Assembly: GCF_040049215.1 (NCBI RefSeq)
Contig: NZ_JBDZDN010000001.1
Span: 2,294,001-2,358,000 of the forward strand
DNA: 64,000 bases
Origin: Mesorhizobium_K sp040049215
GTDB taxonomy: Bacteria > Pseudomonadota > Alphaproteobacteria > Rhizobiales > Rhizobiaceae
Direction: 5' to 3'
The notes under the pieces were generated by a model, which was given only the letters and a program-made list of their open reading frames with translations, was not told the origin of the DNA and did no database searches. The position numbers were made by a program, and so were the translations under genes. Positions within the stretch are counted from its first letter, which is position 1. Every line of letters starts with the position of its first letter. Shown piece after piece: positions 45,125-53,569 of the stretch.

Positions 45125-45871
45125 ATGAATTCGGACATAGTCGATCTCAGATCCTTCTATTCGTCGCTGCTCGGGCGGCTCGCCGAGCGCTCGATCACGA
45201 TGGCGATCTCGTCGGTCTGGGCGAATCTGCCCAACGAACGGCTTGTGGGCCTCGGTTACACGCTGCCCTGGCTCGACCGTTTCGGCGCGGATGCCGACCG
45301 CGTCTTCGCCTTCATGCCGGCAACCCAGGGCGCAGTGACCTGGCCTGCCGCAGGTCCCTCGGCCACGGCGCTGGTGTTCGACGAGGAACTGCCGCTGGTC
45401 GATTCTTCGATCGACCGCATGCTGCTCGTACACTCGCTCGAACACGCCGAAAGCCCGCGCGAGACGCTGAAGGAAATATGGCGCGTGCTGTCGCCCGCCG
45501 GGCGCATCGTCATCGTCGTGCCCAACAGGCGCGGCATATGGGCGCGCTTCGAGCATACACCGTTCGGCACCGGCCGGCCCTTTTCGCGCGGCCAGCTCAA
45601 CGAACTGCTCAGGGAGGCGAACTTCACGCCCTCCGCCTGGGCCGACGCGCTGTTCTTCCCGCCGTCGAAGCGGCGGTTCATGATGCGCTTCCATGGCGTG
45701 CTGGAGCGAACGGGCCGCCGTCTGTGGCCGATCTTCTCCGGTGTCATCGTCGTTGAGGCGCAGAAACGTCTCTACCAGGGCCTGCCGGTCGCCAAGCGCG
45801 CCTCGCGCCGCGTCTTCGTGCCGGTGCTGTCGCCGCAAGGGGCGGCCACACGGTCTTTGCCGCAATTGTAG
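45125..45871 (+). CDS. Class I SAM-dependent methyltransferase domain protein
   Basis: A 248-residue protein. The SAM-binding motif is RLVGLGYTLPWLDRF, with a VDSSIDRMLLVHSLEHAESPRETLKEIWRVLSPAGRIVIVVPNRRGIWARFEHTPFGTGRPFSRGQ stretch (methyltransferase 11 type). Substrate not identified. It commonly neighbours gloB in rhizobia. ATG at 45125, with a 10-bp inverted repeat just upstream. Confidence 0.85.
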   Translation: MNSDIVDLRSFYSSLLGRLAERSITMAISSVWANLPNERLVGLGYTLPWLDRFGADADRVFAFMPATQGAVTWPAAGPSATALVFDEELPLVDSSIDRMLLVHSLEHAESPRETLKEIWRVLSPAGRIVIVVPNRRGIWARFEHTPFGTGRPFSRGQLNELLREANFTPSAWADALFFPPSKRRFMMRFHGVLERTGRRLWPIFSGVIVVEAQKRLYQGLPVAKRASRRVFVPVLSPQGAATRSLPQL

Positions 45872-45892
45872 GGCCGAACTGCAGGGCGCGGC

Positions 45893-46828
45893 CTAGCCGG
45901 CCGCCGCTTCTGCAGGACCGATCAGCTCAAGGTCGAAGGACGTCGTCTGGTAGACCTGGTTGATCCAGTTGCCGAACAAGAGATGAGCGTGGGAGCGCCA
46001 GCGATTGAGCGGTGGCCGGCTGGGGTCGTCCTCGGGATAGTATCCATGCGGTATCGCGATCGGCGAGCCCGCGGCCACGTCGCGATCGTATTCCTCCTTC
46101 AGCGAGGTCGAGTCGTATTCGATGTGGTTGAACATGTAGAGCCGGTTGCCGGTCCTTTCGGCAGCCAGGCCCGGACCGGTCACATCGGACTCCATCAGCA
46201 GTTCGAGGTCCGGCGCAGCGCGGACATCGCTGGACCTTACCTCCGTCCATCGCGACACCGGAATGGCGAAATCGTCCGAGAAGCCGGCCAGGTAGGGCGA
46301 GGTAGGGGCGTTGTTGCTGTGCCGGAAGACACCGAAGGCCTTCTTGTCCAGCGTGTATTTGGGAATGCGGTGGAAATGCCAGGCGGCCGCCATGGCTCCC
46401 CAGCATATGAAAAACGACGAGTGCACGTTGGTCGTCGTCCAGTCGAGTATCTGCTCAAGTTCCTTCCAGTAGGTGACCTCTTCGAAGGGCAGCAGCTCGA
46501 TAGGAGCTCCCGTGACGATGAAGCCGTCGAACTTGCGCTCCGCGACCTCTTCCCAGGTCCGGTAAAAAGAGATCAGGTGTTCCTCGGACGTGTTCTTGGC
46601 CTTGTGGCCGCCAATGCGCACAAGGGTCAGCTCCACCTGGAGAGGAGAGGCGCCGATTAGCCGCGCGAATTGCGTTTCGGTCCTGATCTTGTTGGGCATC
46701 AGGTTCAACAGCCCGATCTGCAGCGGACGGATGTCCTGGCGCAACGCGGTGCGCTCATCCATCACCGATATGCCCTCGCGCACGAGGATTTCGTGGGCTG
46801 GCAACTGATCGGGTATCTTGATCGGCAT
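45893..46828 (-). CDS. metA: Homoserine O-acetyltransferase (MetA family)
   Basis: A 311-residue enzyme starting MPIKIPDQLPAHEILVREGI. The catalytic Cys142 lies in FFICWGAMAAAWHF; HRIPKY follows. Residue 111 is Glu (TGAPIELLPFEEV), where E. coli MetA has Gly; Glu here is associated with acetyl-CoA rather than succinyl-CoA. It makes O-acetylhomoserine for methionine synthesis. A SAM-II aptamer and terminator lie in the 5' leader. Start ATG at 46828 fits the family; the frame back to 46936 runs into the leader. Confidence 0.93.
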   Translation of the reverse strand: MPIKIPDQLPAHEILVREGISVMDERTALRQDIRPLQIGLLNLMPNKIRTETQFARLIGASPLQVELTLVRIGGHKAKNTSEEHLISFYRTWEEVAERKFDGFIVTGAPIELLPFEEVTYWKELEQILDWTTTNVHSSFFICWGAMAAAWHFHRIPKYTLDKKAFGVFRHSNNAPTSPYLAGFSDDFAIPVSRWTEVRSSDVRAAPDLELLMESDVTGPGLAAERTGNRLYMFNHIEYDSTSLKEEYDRDVAAGSPIAIPHGYYPEDDPSRPPLNRWRSHAHLLFGNWINQVYQTTSFDLELIGPAEAAAG

Positions 46829-46843
46829 CGCAAAACTCCAGAC

Positions 46844-46877
46844 AAAAAAACCGGCCTTTGCTCGCGCAAAGCCGGTT
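46844..46877 (-). terminator. Intrinsic terminator in the metA leader
   Basis: On the minus strand AACCGGCTTTGC pairs with GCAAAGGCCGGTT (one bulged G) around GCGA, followed by seven T (46850-46844), 16 bases before the metA ATG. The right arm can instead pair with GGCCGTTTGC at 46894-46885 just after the SAM-II aptamer, giving an antiterminator. Confidence 0.88.
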
Positions 46878-46890
46878 ACAGGATGCAAAC

Positions 46891-46946
46891 GGCCCTTTAG
46901 CGAGTTTTTTAACGTGGCTGCAAGCCGACCGGCCAAATCACCACGG
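46891..46946 (-). promoter_or_regulatory. SAM-II riboswitch upstream of metA
   Basis: Conserved SAM-II elements in order on the minus strand: GTGGTGATTTG, CTTGCAGCCACG, TTAAA and CGCTAAAGGGCC. P1 is CGTGG (46945-46941) with CCACG (46917-46913); the 3' GGCC can pair with the loop GGCC to form the pseudoknot. The family is known from metA leaders in rhizobia. Confidence 0.93.
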
Positions 46947-47083
46947 AACTTGAGCGTATCTATGCCTGCAGGTGCCGGTCGTCAACCGGGCGGAACCCGG
47001 GCCGCGCTGCGGTCTCGACATTCCCTGCCATGGCCTGTATTCCGCTGCCGTCCTCATCCCGAGGCCGTTTCCGGACCGTTTAC

Positions 47084-48193
47084 ATGACGAAAGCGACCGA
47101 TCTCTCCCGTCCGCAGCCGCGCGCAGGCGTCATGGACATCGAGGCCTATGTGCCTGGTAAGAGCGGGGCGCATGGCGCCGTGAAGGTGCACAAGCTGTCG
47201 TCCAACGAGAATCCGCTCGGCTCATCGCCCAAGGTCATCGAGGCGGTGCGCGAGGTCGCGGGCAAGCTCGAATTCTATCCCGACGGCGCGGCGACTAGGC
47301 TGCGCGAGGCAATCGGCGAGGCGCATGGGCTGAACCCGGCCAACATCGTGTGCTCCAACGGCTCGGACGAGATCCTCGGCCTCCTGGCGCAGACCTATCT
47401 TTCGCCGGGCGACGAGGCGATCTTCACCGAGCATGGTTTCCTCGTCTACAAGATCTACATCCAGGCGGCCGGCGCCGTGCCGGTTTCGGTGAAGGAGACC
47501 GAGGAGCGCGCCGATGTCGACGCCATCCTCGCCGCCGTTTCTCCGCGCACGAAGATCGTCTTCCTGGCCAACCCCAACAACCCGACCGGCACCTATCTTC
47601 CGTTCGAGGAAATCCGCCGCCTGCATGCCGGCCTGCCCAGGCACGTTCTGCTCGTGATCGACGCTGCCTATGCGGAATATGTCCGCCGCAACGACTACGA
47701 GGCCGGAGTCGAGCTCGTCGGCAACTCGCAGAACGTCGTGATGACGCGCACTTTCTCCAAGATCCATGGCCTCGGCGGGATGCGCATCGGCTGGATGTAC
47801 GGGCCGGCGCACATCGTCGACGCGATCAACCGCATGCGCGGACCGTTCAATGTCAACGCCGCCGCCATCGAGGCCGGCGTCGCCGCACTGAAGGACCGAG
47901 CCCATGTGGACCGCACCGTCGCGCACAATGACCACTGGCTACGCTGGCTGTCGGAAGAGCTGCCGAAGCTCGGCCTGCGCGTCACGCCGAGCGTCGGCAA
48001 TTTCATCCTGATTCATTTCCCGACCGACGAGAAGCACTCGGCGGAGAAAGCCGACGCGTTCCTGTCGTCGCGCGGCTACATCCTCCGCCGCGTCGCGGCT
48101 TATGGTTTTCCCAATGCGCTGCGCATGACCGTCGGCACCGAGGAGGCGAACCGCGGCGTCGCCGCGGCGCTCGCCGAATTCCTGAAAAGCTGA
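47084..48193 (+). CDS. hisC: Histidinol-phosphate aminotransferase
   Basis: A 369-residue PLP aminotransferase starting MTKATDLSRPQPRAGVMDIEAY. Motifs: LSSNENPLGSSP, NPNNPTGTY, DAAYAEYV, and TRTFSKIHGLGGMRIGW with the PLP Lys. It makes histidinol phosphate; relatives in rhizobia may also accept aromatic substrates, which fits the adjacent tyrC 4 bases downstream. ATG at 47084 fits homologues; an upstream ATG at 47030 adds a poor extension. Confidence 0.92.
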   Translation: MTKATDLSRPQPRAGVMDIEAYVPGKSGAHGAVKVHKLSSNENPLGSSPKVIEAVREVAGKLEFYPDGAATRLREAIGEAHGLNPANIVCSNGSDEILGLLAQTYLSPGDEAIFTEHGFLVYKIYIQAAGAVPVSVKETEERADVDAILAAVSPRTKIVFLANPNNPTGTYLPFEEIRRLHAGLPRHVLLVIDAAYAEYVRRNDYEAGVELVGNSQNVVMTRTFSKIHGLGGMRIGWMYGPAHIVDAINRMRGPFNVNAAAIEAGVAALKDRAHVDRTVAHNDHWLRWLSEELPKLGLRVTPSVGNFILIHFPTDEKHSAEKADAFLSSRGYILRRVAAYGFPNALRMTVGTEEANRGVAAALAEFLKS

Positions 48194-48197
48194 CGTC

Positions 48198-49130
48198 ATG
48201 CCGGACCCCATTTTTGAGAAGATCACGCTCGTCGGCATCGGCCTGATCGGCTCGTCGCTGGCGCGCGTCGTGCGCCGCGAGAACCTTGCCGGCCATATCG
48301 CCATAGCCACGCGCAGCGCAAAGACACTGGCGCGCGCCAGGGAACTCGAACTCGGCGACAGCTACACGACCGATGCCGCGGAGGCGGTCAAGGGCGCCGA
48401 CCTCGTCATCGTTTCGGTGCCGGTCGGCTCGTCCGGCGCGGTGGCTGCCGAGATCGCGCCGGCGCTGAAGCCGGGTGCCATCGTCACCGACGTGGGATCG
48501 ACAAAGCGTTCCGTCATCGCGCAGATGTCGCCGCACATGCCTGCCGGCGTTCATTTCATTCCCGGCCATCCGCTTGCCGGCACCGAAAAATCCGGCCCGG
48601 ACGCCGGTTTCGCCGACCTGTTCGAAAACCGCTGGTGCATCTTCACGCCGCTGCCGGGAACCGATCCCGCCGCGCTGGAGCGCTTGTCCGAATTCTGGCG
48701 GCGCTGCGGCTCCAACATCGACACGATGGACCCCGACCACCACGACAAGGTCCTCGCCATCGTCTCGCATTTGCCGCACATCATCGCCTACAACATCGTC
48801 GGCACCGCCAACGATCTTGAGGCCGTCACGCAGTCCGAGGTGATCAAATATTCCGCCTCGGGTTTCCGCGACTTCACGCGCCTCGCCGCTTCGGATCCGA
48901 CCATGTGGCGCGACGTCTGCCTGCACAACAAGGACGCCATCCTCGAAATGCTGGCGCGGTTCTCCGAAGACCTCGCCTCGCTGCAGCGCGCGATCCGCTG
49001 GGGCGACGGCGACAAGCTGTTCGACCTCTTTACCCATACCCGCGCTGTGCGCCGCTCGATCATCGAGGCCGGCCAGGAAATCGACGCGCCCGACTTCGGC
49101 CGTCAGGCCGTGGAGCACCCGAAGAGCTAG
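48198..49130 (+). CDS. tyrC: Prephenate/arogenate dehydrogenase family protein
   Basis: A 310-residue dehydrogenase. The N-terminal Rossmann motif is VGIGLIGSSLARVV; HFIPGHPLAGTEKSGPD and DPDHHDKVLAIVSHLPHIIAYNIV match the prephenate dehydrogenase fold, with the catalytic His in SHLPH. It oxidises prephenate or arogenate in tyrosine synthesis. It follows hisC closely and both are on the + strand; the DUF2125 gene is convergent. Confidence 0.93.
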   Translation: MPDPIFEKITLVGIGLIGSSLARVVRRENLAGHIAIATRSAKTLARARELELGDSYTTDAAEAVKGADLVIVSVPVGSSGAVAAEIAPALKPGAIVTDVGSTKRSVIAQMSPHMPAGVHFIPGHPLAGTEKSGPDAGFADLFENRWCIFTPLPGTDPAALERLSEFWRRCGSNIDTMDPDHHDKVLAIVSHLPHIIAYNIVGTANDLEAVTQSEVIKYSASGFRDFTRLAASDPTMWRDVCLHNKDAILEMLARFSEDLASLQRAIRWGDGDKLFDLFTHTRAVRRSIIEAGQEIDAPDFGRQAVEHPKS

Positions 49131-49137
49131 CGGCGGC

Positions 49138-50121
49138 TCACAGCGGCGGAATGTCGCCCAGCTTGAAGAAGGCGATCTTCGCCGCGCCCCGTTCGATCAC
49201 CAACGGCAGGGTAGGGTCGTTGCCCATGAAACTCAGTGCCGAGGATACGTTGCGGATCTCCCTGCGCTTCTCCGGGAAGGCTTCCGCAAGGGCCGCGGAC
49301 AGTCCCTGCGGGTCGCGCACCGTCAGTTTCAGGTCGGCATCGATCAGCCCGTCGTCGCCTATGGAAAATGACCCGTTGACGGTGAAGCCGGAATCCGGCC
49401 CGACTGAGAGCGAGGCATTGCGGATCGTGCCGGAGCGGCCGCGCAGGTCTTCGAGGCTGATGCCGCGCAGGTCGACGCCGCCGTCGATGGTCAGGTCGGA
49501 CTCGCCGGACAAGGCGGGCAGCTTGCGACCATCGGCCAGCGCCGGGTCGAGCGCCAGTCCCTCGAAGCTGCTGGCTAGATCGAGGTCCTGGCCGTTCGGC
49601 CGCATATGCGCCTCGAAGGCGCCGATGGTGGCGAGCGGCGCGCCGTTCGCGGTAGTCGCCGCGACACCGCCGCCTTCGACCGAGACACGTTCCGGCAGCG
49701 GCCTTGCCCACCGCACGCTTGCGCGCAATTTCTCCCAGTCGATCTTGAACGAGCCGTTGCGCGGCGTCGCGACCATCGCCGGCCCGTCAAGCTCCGCTAC
49801 GAAGCGCAGCGGGTCGTAGACCTGGCCCGCGGTGCGCAGGTTTCCCGCGGTCAGTCCGACCGCTTCGGCCGCATCGGCGTAGGCGATGCGGTCGCAATAG
49901 ACGCCGAGGCGGAACGGAAAGCCGCGCGCGATCGTGTTGTCGCATTCCACTGTGATGCCGTCCCGATTCGCCTCGGCGATCGCGGCCTTGGCCCGGGTCG
50001 CCAGACGGTCGGCCAAATAGAACCAGCCGGCGCTGTAGCCGCCGAACAGGACCGCCGCGAAGACGGCGAGCCACAGGATGCGCCGGCCGTAGTTCGGCGT
50101 CCTGTCTTCCGTCACCGTCAT
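49138..50121 (-). CDS. DUF2125 family protein
   Basis: A 327-residue protein starting MTVTEDRTPNYGRRILWLAVF; one N-terminal membrane helix (ILWLAVFAAVLFGGYSAGWFYL) and a long beta-rich DUF2125 part (VECDNTIARGFPFRLGVYCDRIAY). Alphaproteobacterial family of unknown role, probably periplasmic and membrane-anchored. ATG at 50121 chosen; the frame back to 50322 overlaps the ChaC-like gene on the other strand. Confidence 0.85.
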   Translation of the reverse strand: MTVTEDRTPNYGRRILWLAVFAAVLFGGYSAGWFYLADRLATRAKAAIAEANRDGITVECDNTIARGFPFRLGVYCDRIAYADAAEAVGLTAGNLRTAGQVYDPLRFVAELDGPAMVATPRNGSFKIDWEKLRASVRWARPLPERVSVEGGGVAATTANGAPLATIGAFEAHMRPNGQDLDLASSFEGLALDPALADGRKLPALSGESDLTIDGGVDLRGISLEDLRGRSGTIRNASLSVGPDSGFTVNGSFSIGDDGLIDADLKLTVRDPQGLSAALAEAFPEKRREIRNVSSALSFMGNDPTLPLVIERGAAKIAFFKLGDIPPL

Positions 50122-50235
50122 GGCTTCCCCCGTGTCCCGCGTCTGGCCCAATCCGAGAGGCCTCAACTTTCGAGAATCATGCTTTATTCGTCTGCTTGCG
50201 CCAGATTGCGGCGAAACGGACAGTGGCTCGGCGAT

Positions 50236-50751
50236 ATGGGCGATTTTTGGGTCTTTGGCTACGGTTCGCTGATGTGGCGCCCGGGTTTCGCACATATCGA
50301 GACCCGTCGGGCGCGGCTGCACGGCTTCCGTCGGTCACTCTGCGTGACATCGCATATCTATCGCGGCACGCCCGAAAGGCCCGGCCTTGTGCTGGGACTC
50401 GACCGCGGCGGGTCCTGCGTCGGCCTCGCCTTCCGCGTACCTTTCGAGCTTCGCGACGAGGTTCTCGCCTATCTGCGCGACCGCGAACTCGTCACCAGGG
50501 TCTATCTGGAGCGCGCGCTGCCGATCCGGCTCGAAAACAACGAAAACGCCATCGCCGTCACCTATGTCGTCGACCGGACGCACGAACAATATGCCGGCAG
50601 CCTCGATGAGGAGACCGCGGCGAAGATCGTCTCGGGTGCGGTCGGCCAGGCCGGTCCGAACGAGGAGTACGTGCTCAACACCATCGCGCATCTGAAGGCG
50701 CTGGGCATCCGCGACCACTGGCTGGAAGCGGTTGGCCGGCTCGTGACGTGA
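50236..50751 (+). CDS. ChaC-like gamma-glutamylcyclotransferase
   Basis: A 171-residue protein with the family signature VFGYGSLMWRPGF near the N-terminus and LAYLRDRELVTRVYL (catalytic Glu region). ChaC enzymes degrade glutathione to 5-oxoproline and Cys-Gly. ATG at 50236 matches the family; an upstream in-frame ATG at 50179 is possible. It is divergent from the DUF2125 gene. Confidence 0.9.
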   Translation: MGDFWVFGYGSLMWRPGFAHIETRRARLHGFRRSLCVTSHIYRGTPERPGLVLGLDRGGSCVGLAFRVPFELRDEVLAYLRDRELVTRVYLERALPIRLENNENAIAVTYVVDRTHEQYAGSLDEETAAKIVSGAVGQAGPNEEYVLNTIAHLKALGIRDHWLEAVGRLVT

Positions 50752-50871
50752 CGGTTACGTCACGTTTCGGCGCGCGGTTTGTCAGCGCGTGATTTGAACT
50801 CGGCCGCCTTGGGGACTAGGTTGCCGCCGCCGGTCGAGAGCCGGCAGATTGACGGACTACGGAGAAGTGCC

Positions 50872-51819
50872 TTGCAGAAACGCCGCCTGGGTAGAACCGA
50901 CCTCGACATCGCGCCGATCGTGCTCGGCGGCAACGTCTTCGGCTGGACCGCCGACGAGAAGACCTCGTTCGATATTCTCGACCGTTTCGCCGATGCGGGC
51001 CTCAACGCCGTCGACACCGCCGATTCCTATTCCCGATGGGCGCCGGGCAACAAGGGCGGCGAATCGGAGACCATCATCGGCAAGTGGATGAAGAGCAGGG
51101 GAAACCGCGACAAGGTGGTCGTCATCACCAAGGTGGGCTCGGACATGGGGCAGGGCAAGACGGATCTGTCGGCCACCTACATCGCGAAGGCCGTCGAGGA
51201 TTCGCTGAAGCGCCTGAAGGTGGAGACGATCGACCTCTATCTCTCGCATTGGCCGGACGACACCGTGCCTTATGACGAGACGCTCGGCGCCTATCAGCGG
51301 CTGATCGAGCAGGGCAAGATCCGCTGGTGCGGTGCATCCAACCTCGACGCCGGCCAACTCGCGGCGGCGCTCAAGGTGGCGAGCCAGAAGAAGCTGCCAC
51401 GCTACGAGGTGCTGCAGCCGGAATACAATCTCTACGACCGCTCCAGCTTCGACGGGCCGCTGCGTGATCTCTGCATGAAGGAAGAGATCGGCGTCATCAC
51501 CTATTTCAGCCTCGCCAGAGGCTTCCTCTCGGGAAAATACCGCAGCGAGGCCGACCTCGGCAAAAGCCCGCGCGGCGGCAGCATCGGAAAATATCTCGAC
51601 ATCAGGGGAAAGCGCATCCTCGCCGCGCTTGACACCGTATCGGCGCGCCACGGTGTGAAGCAGGCCGAAGTGGCGCTTGCGTGGATCATCGCGCGGCCGG
51701 GCGTCACCGCGCCGATTTCAAGCGCCACCACGATCGAGCAGGCCGACAGCCTGATCCGCGCCGCGCAGCTTGAGCTCGCAGCCGCAGACATCGAGGAACT
51801 GGACCAGGCGAGCGCTTAA
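50872..51819 (+). CDS. Aldo/keto reductase
   Basis: A 315-residue TIM-barrel oxidoreductase beginning LQKRRLGRTDLDIAPIVLGGN. Catalytic residues visible: Asp and Tyr in DTADSYSRW, Lys in VVITKVG, His in LSHWP; the NADPH-binding SSATTIEQADSL near the end. The TTG at 50872 is preferred because GGAGAAG lies a few bases upstream; no ATG nearby fits. Substrate unknown. Confidence 0.88.
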   Translation: MQKRRLGRTDLDIAPIVLGGNVFGWTADEKTSFDILDRFADAGLNAVDTADSYSRWAPGNKGGESETIIGKWMKSRGNRDKVVVITKVGSDMGQGKTDLSATYIAKAVEDSLKRLKVETIDLYLSHWPDDTVPYDETLGAYQRLIEQGKIRWCGASNLDAGQLAAALKVASQKKLPRYEVLQPEYNLYDRSSFDGPLRDLCMKEEIGVITYFSLARGFLSGKYRSEADLGKSPRGGSIGKYLDIRGKRILAALDTVSARHGVKQAEVALAWIIARPGVTAPISSATTIEQADSLIRAAQLELAAADIEELDQASA

Positions 51820-51830
51820 TTCGCCGGCGG

Positions 51831-52613
51831 CTACAGCGCCCCCAGCTCCTTCAGCCTTTTCACCGCCGTCGGCGGCAGCGGCGGCGGGTTTTTGCCCCGC
51901 GCCGCTTCGACCAGCAGTTCGTCGCAGGCGGCCTCAGTCTCAGCAATCAGCCGGCGCATGAATTCTTCCTTGCCGAGTCCGGCCGGGATCGGCGGCAGGA
52001 AGCGCGCGTGAATGGTGCCTGGATAGCGCATGAATTTGCGCCGCGGCCACCACAGGCCCGCCACATGCGCCACCGGCACCACTGGCAGGTCGAGTTGCGC
52101 GTAGAGCTCGACAATGCCGTATTTGTAGGCCGGCTCGTCGCCAGGCGCACGCCTTGTGCCTTCAGGATAGATGATCAGTTGCCGGTCATGCGCCATCTCG
52201 CGCTTGGTGTCAGCCACCGCCTGCTTCAGCGCGATCGAGCGCTTGCCCCGGTTCACCGGTATCATCCGCATCTTCATGATGTACCAACCGAAGAACGGTA
52301 TCCACTGCAACTCGCGCTTCAAAATGTAGAGCGGGTCGCGCAGGTATGGGAAGAATGCGATCGCGTCCCAAAAGGACTGGTGTTTGGGCGCCAGGATGAA
52401 CGAGCCTTCCGGAAGGTTCTCGACCCCGGTGATGTCGCTCCTGGTGCCGGCGATTTTCTCCATCAACCAAAGGCTCGTCCAAGACCAGAATTTCGGCACG
52501 AACCAAGCGCGGTGGCGCGGCGACAGGAAGTAGTAGGGCGTCCAGAAGATCATCTGGATGATCAGGCTGACGTAGAAGGCGACGTTGAACGCCAGCGAAC
52601 GGATGTAAAGCAT
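51831..52613 (-). CDS. plsC: 1-acyl-sn-glycerol-3-phosphate acyltransferase
   Basis: A 260-residue membrane protein with an N-terminal membrane segment. It has the HX4D catalytic motif KHQSFWD (His78, Asp83) and PEGTRRAPGD for glycerol-phosphate binding. It makes phosphatidic acid from lysophosphatidic acid. It follows the ydcF gene (75 bases) on the same strand. Confidence 0.93.
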   Translation of the reverse strand: MLYIRSLAFNVAFYVSLIIQMIFWTPYYFLSPRHRAWFVPKFWSWTSLWLMEKIAGTRSDITGVENLPEGSFILAPKHQSFWDAIAFFPYLRDPLYILKRELQWIPFFGWYIMKMRMIPVNRGKRSIALKQAVADTKREMAHDRQLIIYPEGTRRAPGDEPAYKYGIVELYAQLDLPVVPVAHVAGLWWPRRKFMRYPGTIHARFLPPIPAGLGKEEFMRRLIAETEAACDELLVEAARGKNPPPLPPTAVKRLKELGAL

Positions 52614-52688
52614 GCGCGAGAACCTGCGAGGATGCGCATGCTGGTTACACCAGACGCACGCAAAGGAAAACCGTCGGCGAAGGAACGT

Positions 52689-53402
52689 TCAATCCTGTCG
52701 GATGGCTGAAGCGTTCATCACCGCGGCGCGGTCGGCGGTCGTCGGCAGCGCGCCTCGCGCCAGCGCCAGCAGATACTTGTTGTATTCGGTGAACAGCACC
52801 CGCAGCGCGTCCGGCCTGACCATCCAGCCGCCATTGTCGAGCTTGCTGTTGACGACAGGGTAGGGGGCAAGTTCCTCCCTGTCGAGGAGCCTTCCCATCT
52901 CCAGAAGGCTGCGCGGCATATGATAGTTGTTGGTGACGAGGATCACGCGGCCGTAGTCATGCGTCCGCACCCATTTGGCGCTTTCCTCGGCATTGCCGAT
53001 CGTGTCGAGCGCGGCGCGGTCGATGTCGATGCAGCAGGAAAACAGCGCCTTGTCGCCGCCGGTCGCCGCCTGCAGGGTCGTACGGCTGGTCGAGTGGTGC
53101 ACGCCGCTGATCAGCAGACGCTCGCCCTTGCCGGATTTGAGCAGGCCGACCGCCGCGTCGATCCGCGCCTGGCCGCCGGTCAAGACGATGATGGCGTCGG
53201 CTGCGGGCGGGTCTTTCGGCGTTGCCATCTGGCCGACATGGGTGGCGAAGAGTGCGAAGCCGCCGAGGAAGAGGATCGCGCAGCCAAGAACCGCCGTGAC
53301 GACCGCACGCAGAAAAACTGGCAGCCGGCGTTTGCGCACGACAGCGTCAAAGCCGCGCCCAAGTCCCCCATCGGGCGCGTCGTCTAGATGATGTCCCTTC
53401 AT
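52689..53402 (-). CDS. YdcF family (DUF218) protein
   Basis: A 237-residue protein with one N-terminal membrane helix (VVTAVLGCAILFLGGFALFATHVG) and a DUF218 domain: ADAIIVLTGGQARIDAA, LLISGVHHSTSRTTL, AEESAKWVRTHDYGRVILVTNNYHMPRSLLEM. Members affect envelope metabolism (E. coli ElyC, SanA). Starts at 53402, 53411 or 53468 cannot be separated firmly; 53402 places the membrane helix most simply. It lies between ftsX and plsC, the usual rhizobial order. Confidence 0.84.
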   Translation of the reverse strand: MKGHHLDDAPDGGLGRGFDAVVRKRRLPVFLRAVVTAVLGCAILFLGGFALFATHVGQMATPKDPPAADAIIVLTGGQARIDAAVGLLKSGKGERLLISGVHHSTSRTTLQAATGGDKALFSCCIDIDRAALDTIGNAEESAKWVRTHDYGRVILVTNNYHMPRSLLEMGRLLDREELAPYPVVNSKLDNGGWMVRPDALRVLFTEYNKYLLALARGALPTTADRAAVMNASAIRQD

Positions 53403-53474
53403 CGCTGGCATGTGTAGCGCCGAATTGCGGCGATGTGTAGGAGCATCGCCGGGTTTCCTTGGAGCCACGGAACG

Positions 53475-53496
53475 AAAATAACCCGGTTTTCGGGTT
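53475..53496 (-). terminator. Possible intrinsic terminator after ftsX
   Basis: The minus strand reads AACCCG, AAAAC, CGGGTT, then ATTTT: a 6-bp stem and short T-tract, 58 bases after the ftsX stop and ahead of ydcF. Confidence 0.45.
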
Positions 53497-53536
53497 AGTC
53501 CGAGGCTCGCCTTGGTCCGCAGTGGATCTGATCCGC

Positions 53537-53569
53537 CTGGCTAATCCGTCTGGCTAATCCGTCTGGCGG
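53537..53569. repeat. Tandem 13-bp repeat spanning the ftsX stop codon
   Basis: CTGGCTAATCCGT occurs at 53537-53549 and again at 53550-53562, with a partial CTGGCGG at 53563-53569. The second copy contains the ftsX stop (TAG, 53556-53554 on the minus strand), so the first copy is a duplicate lying just past the stop. Confidence 0.75.
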
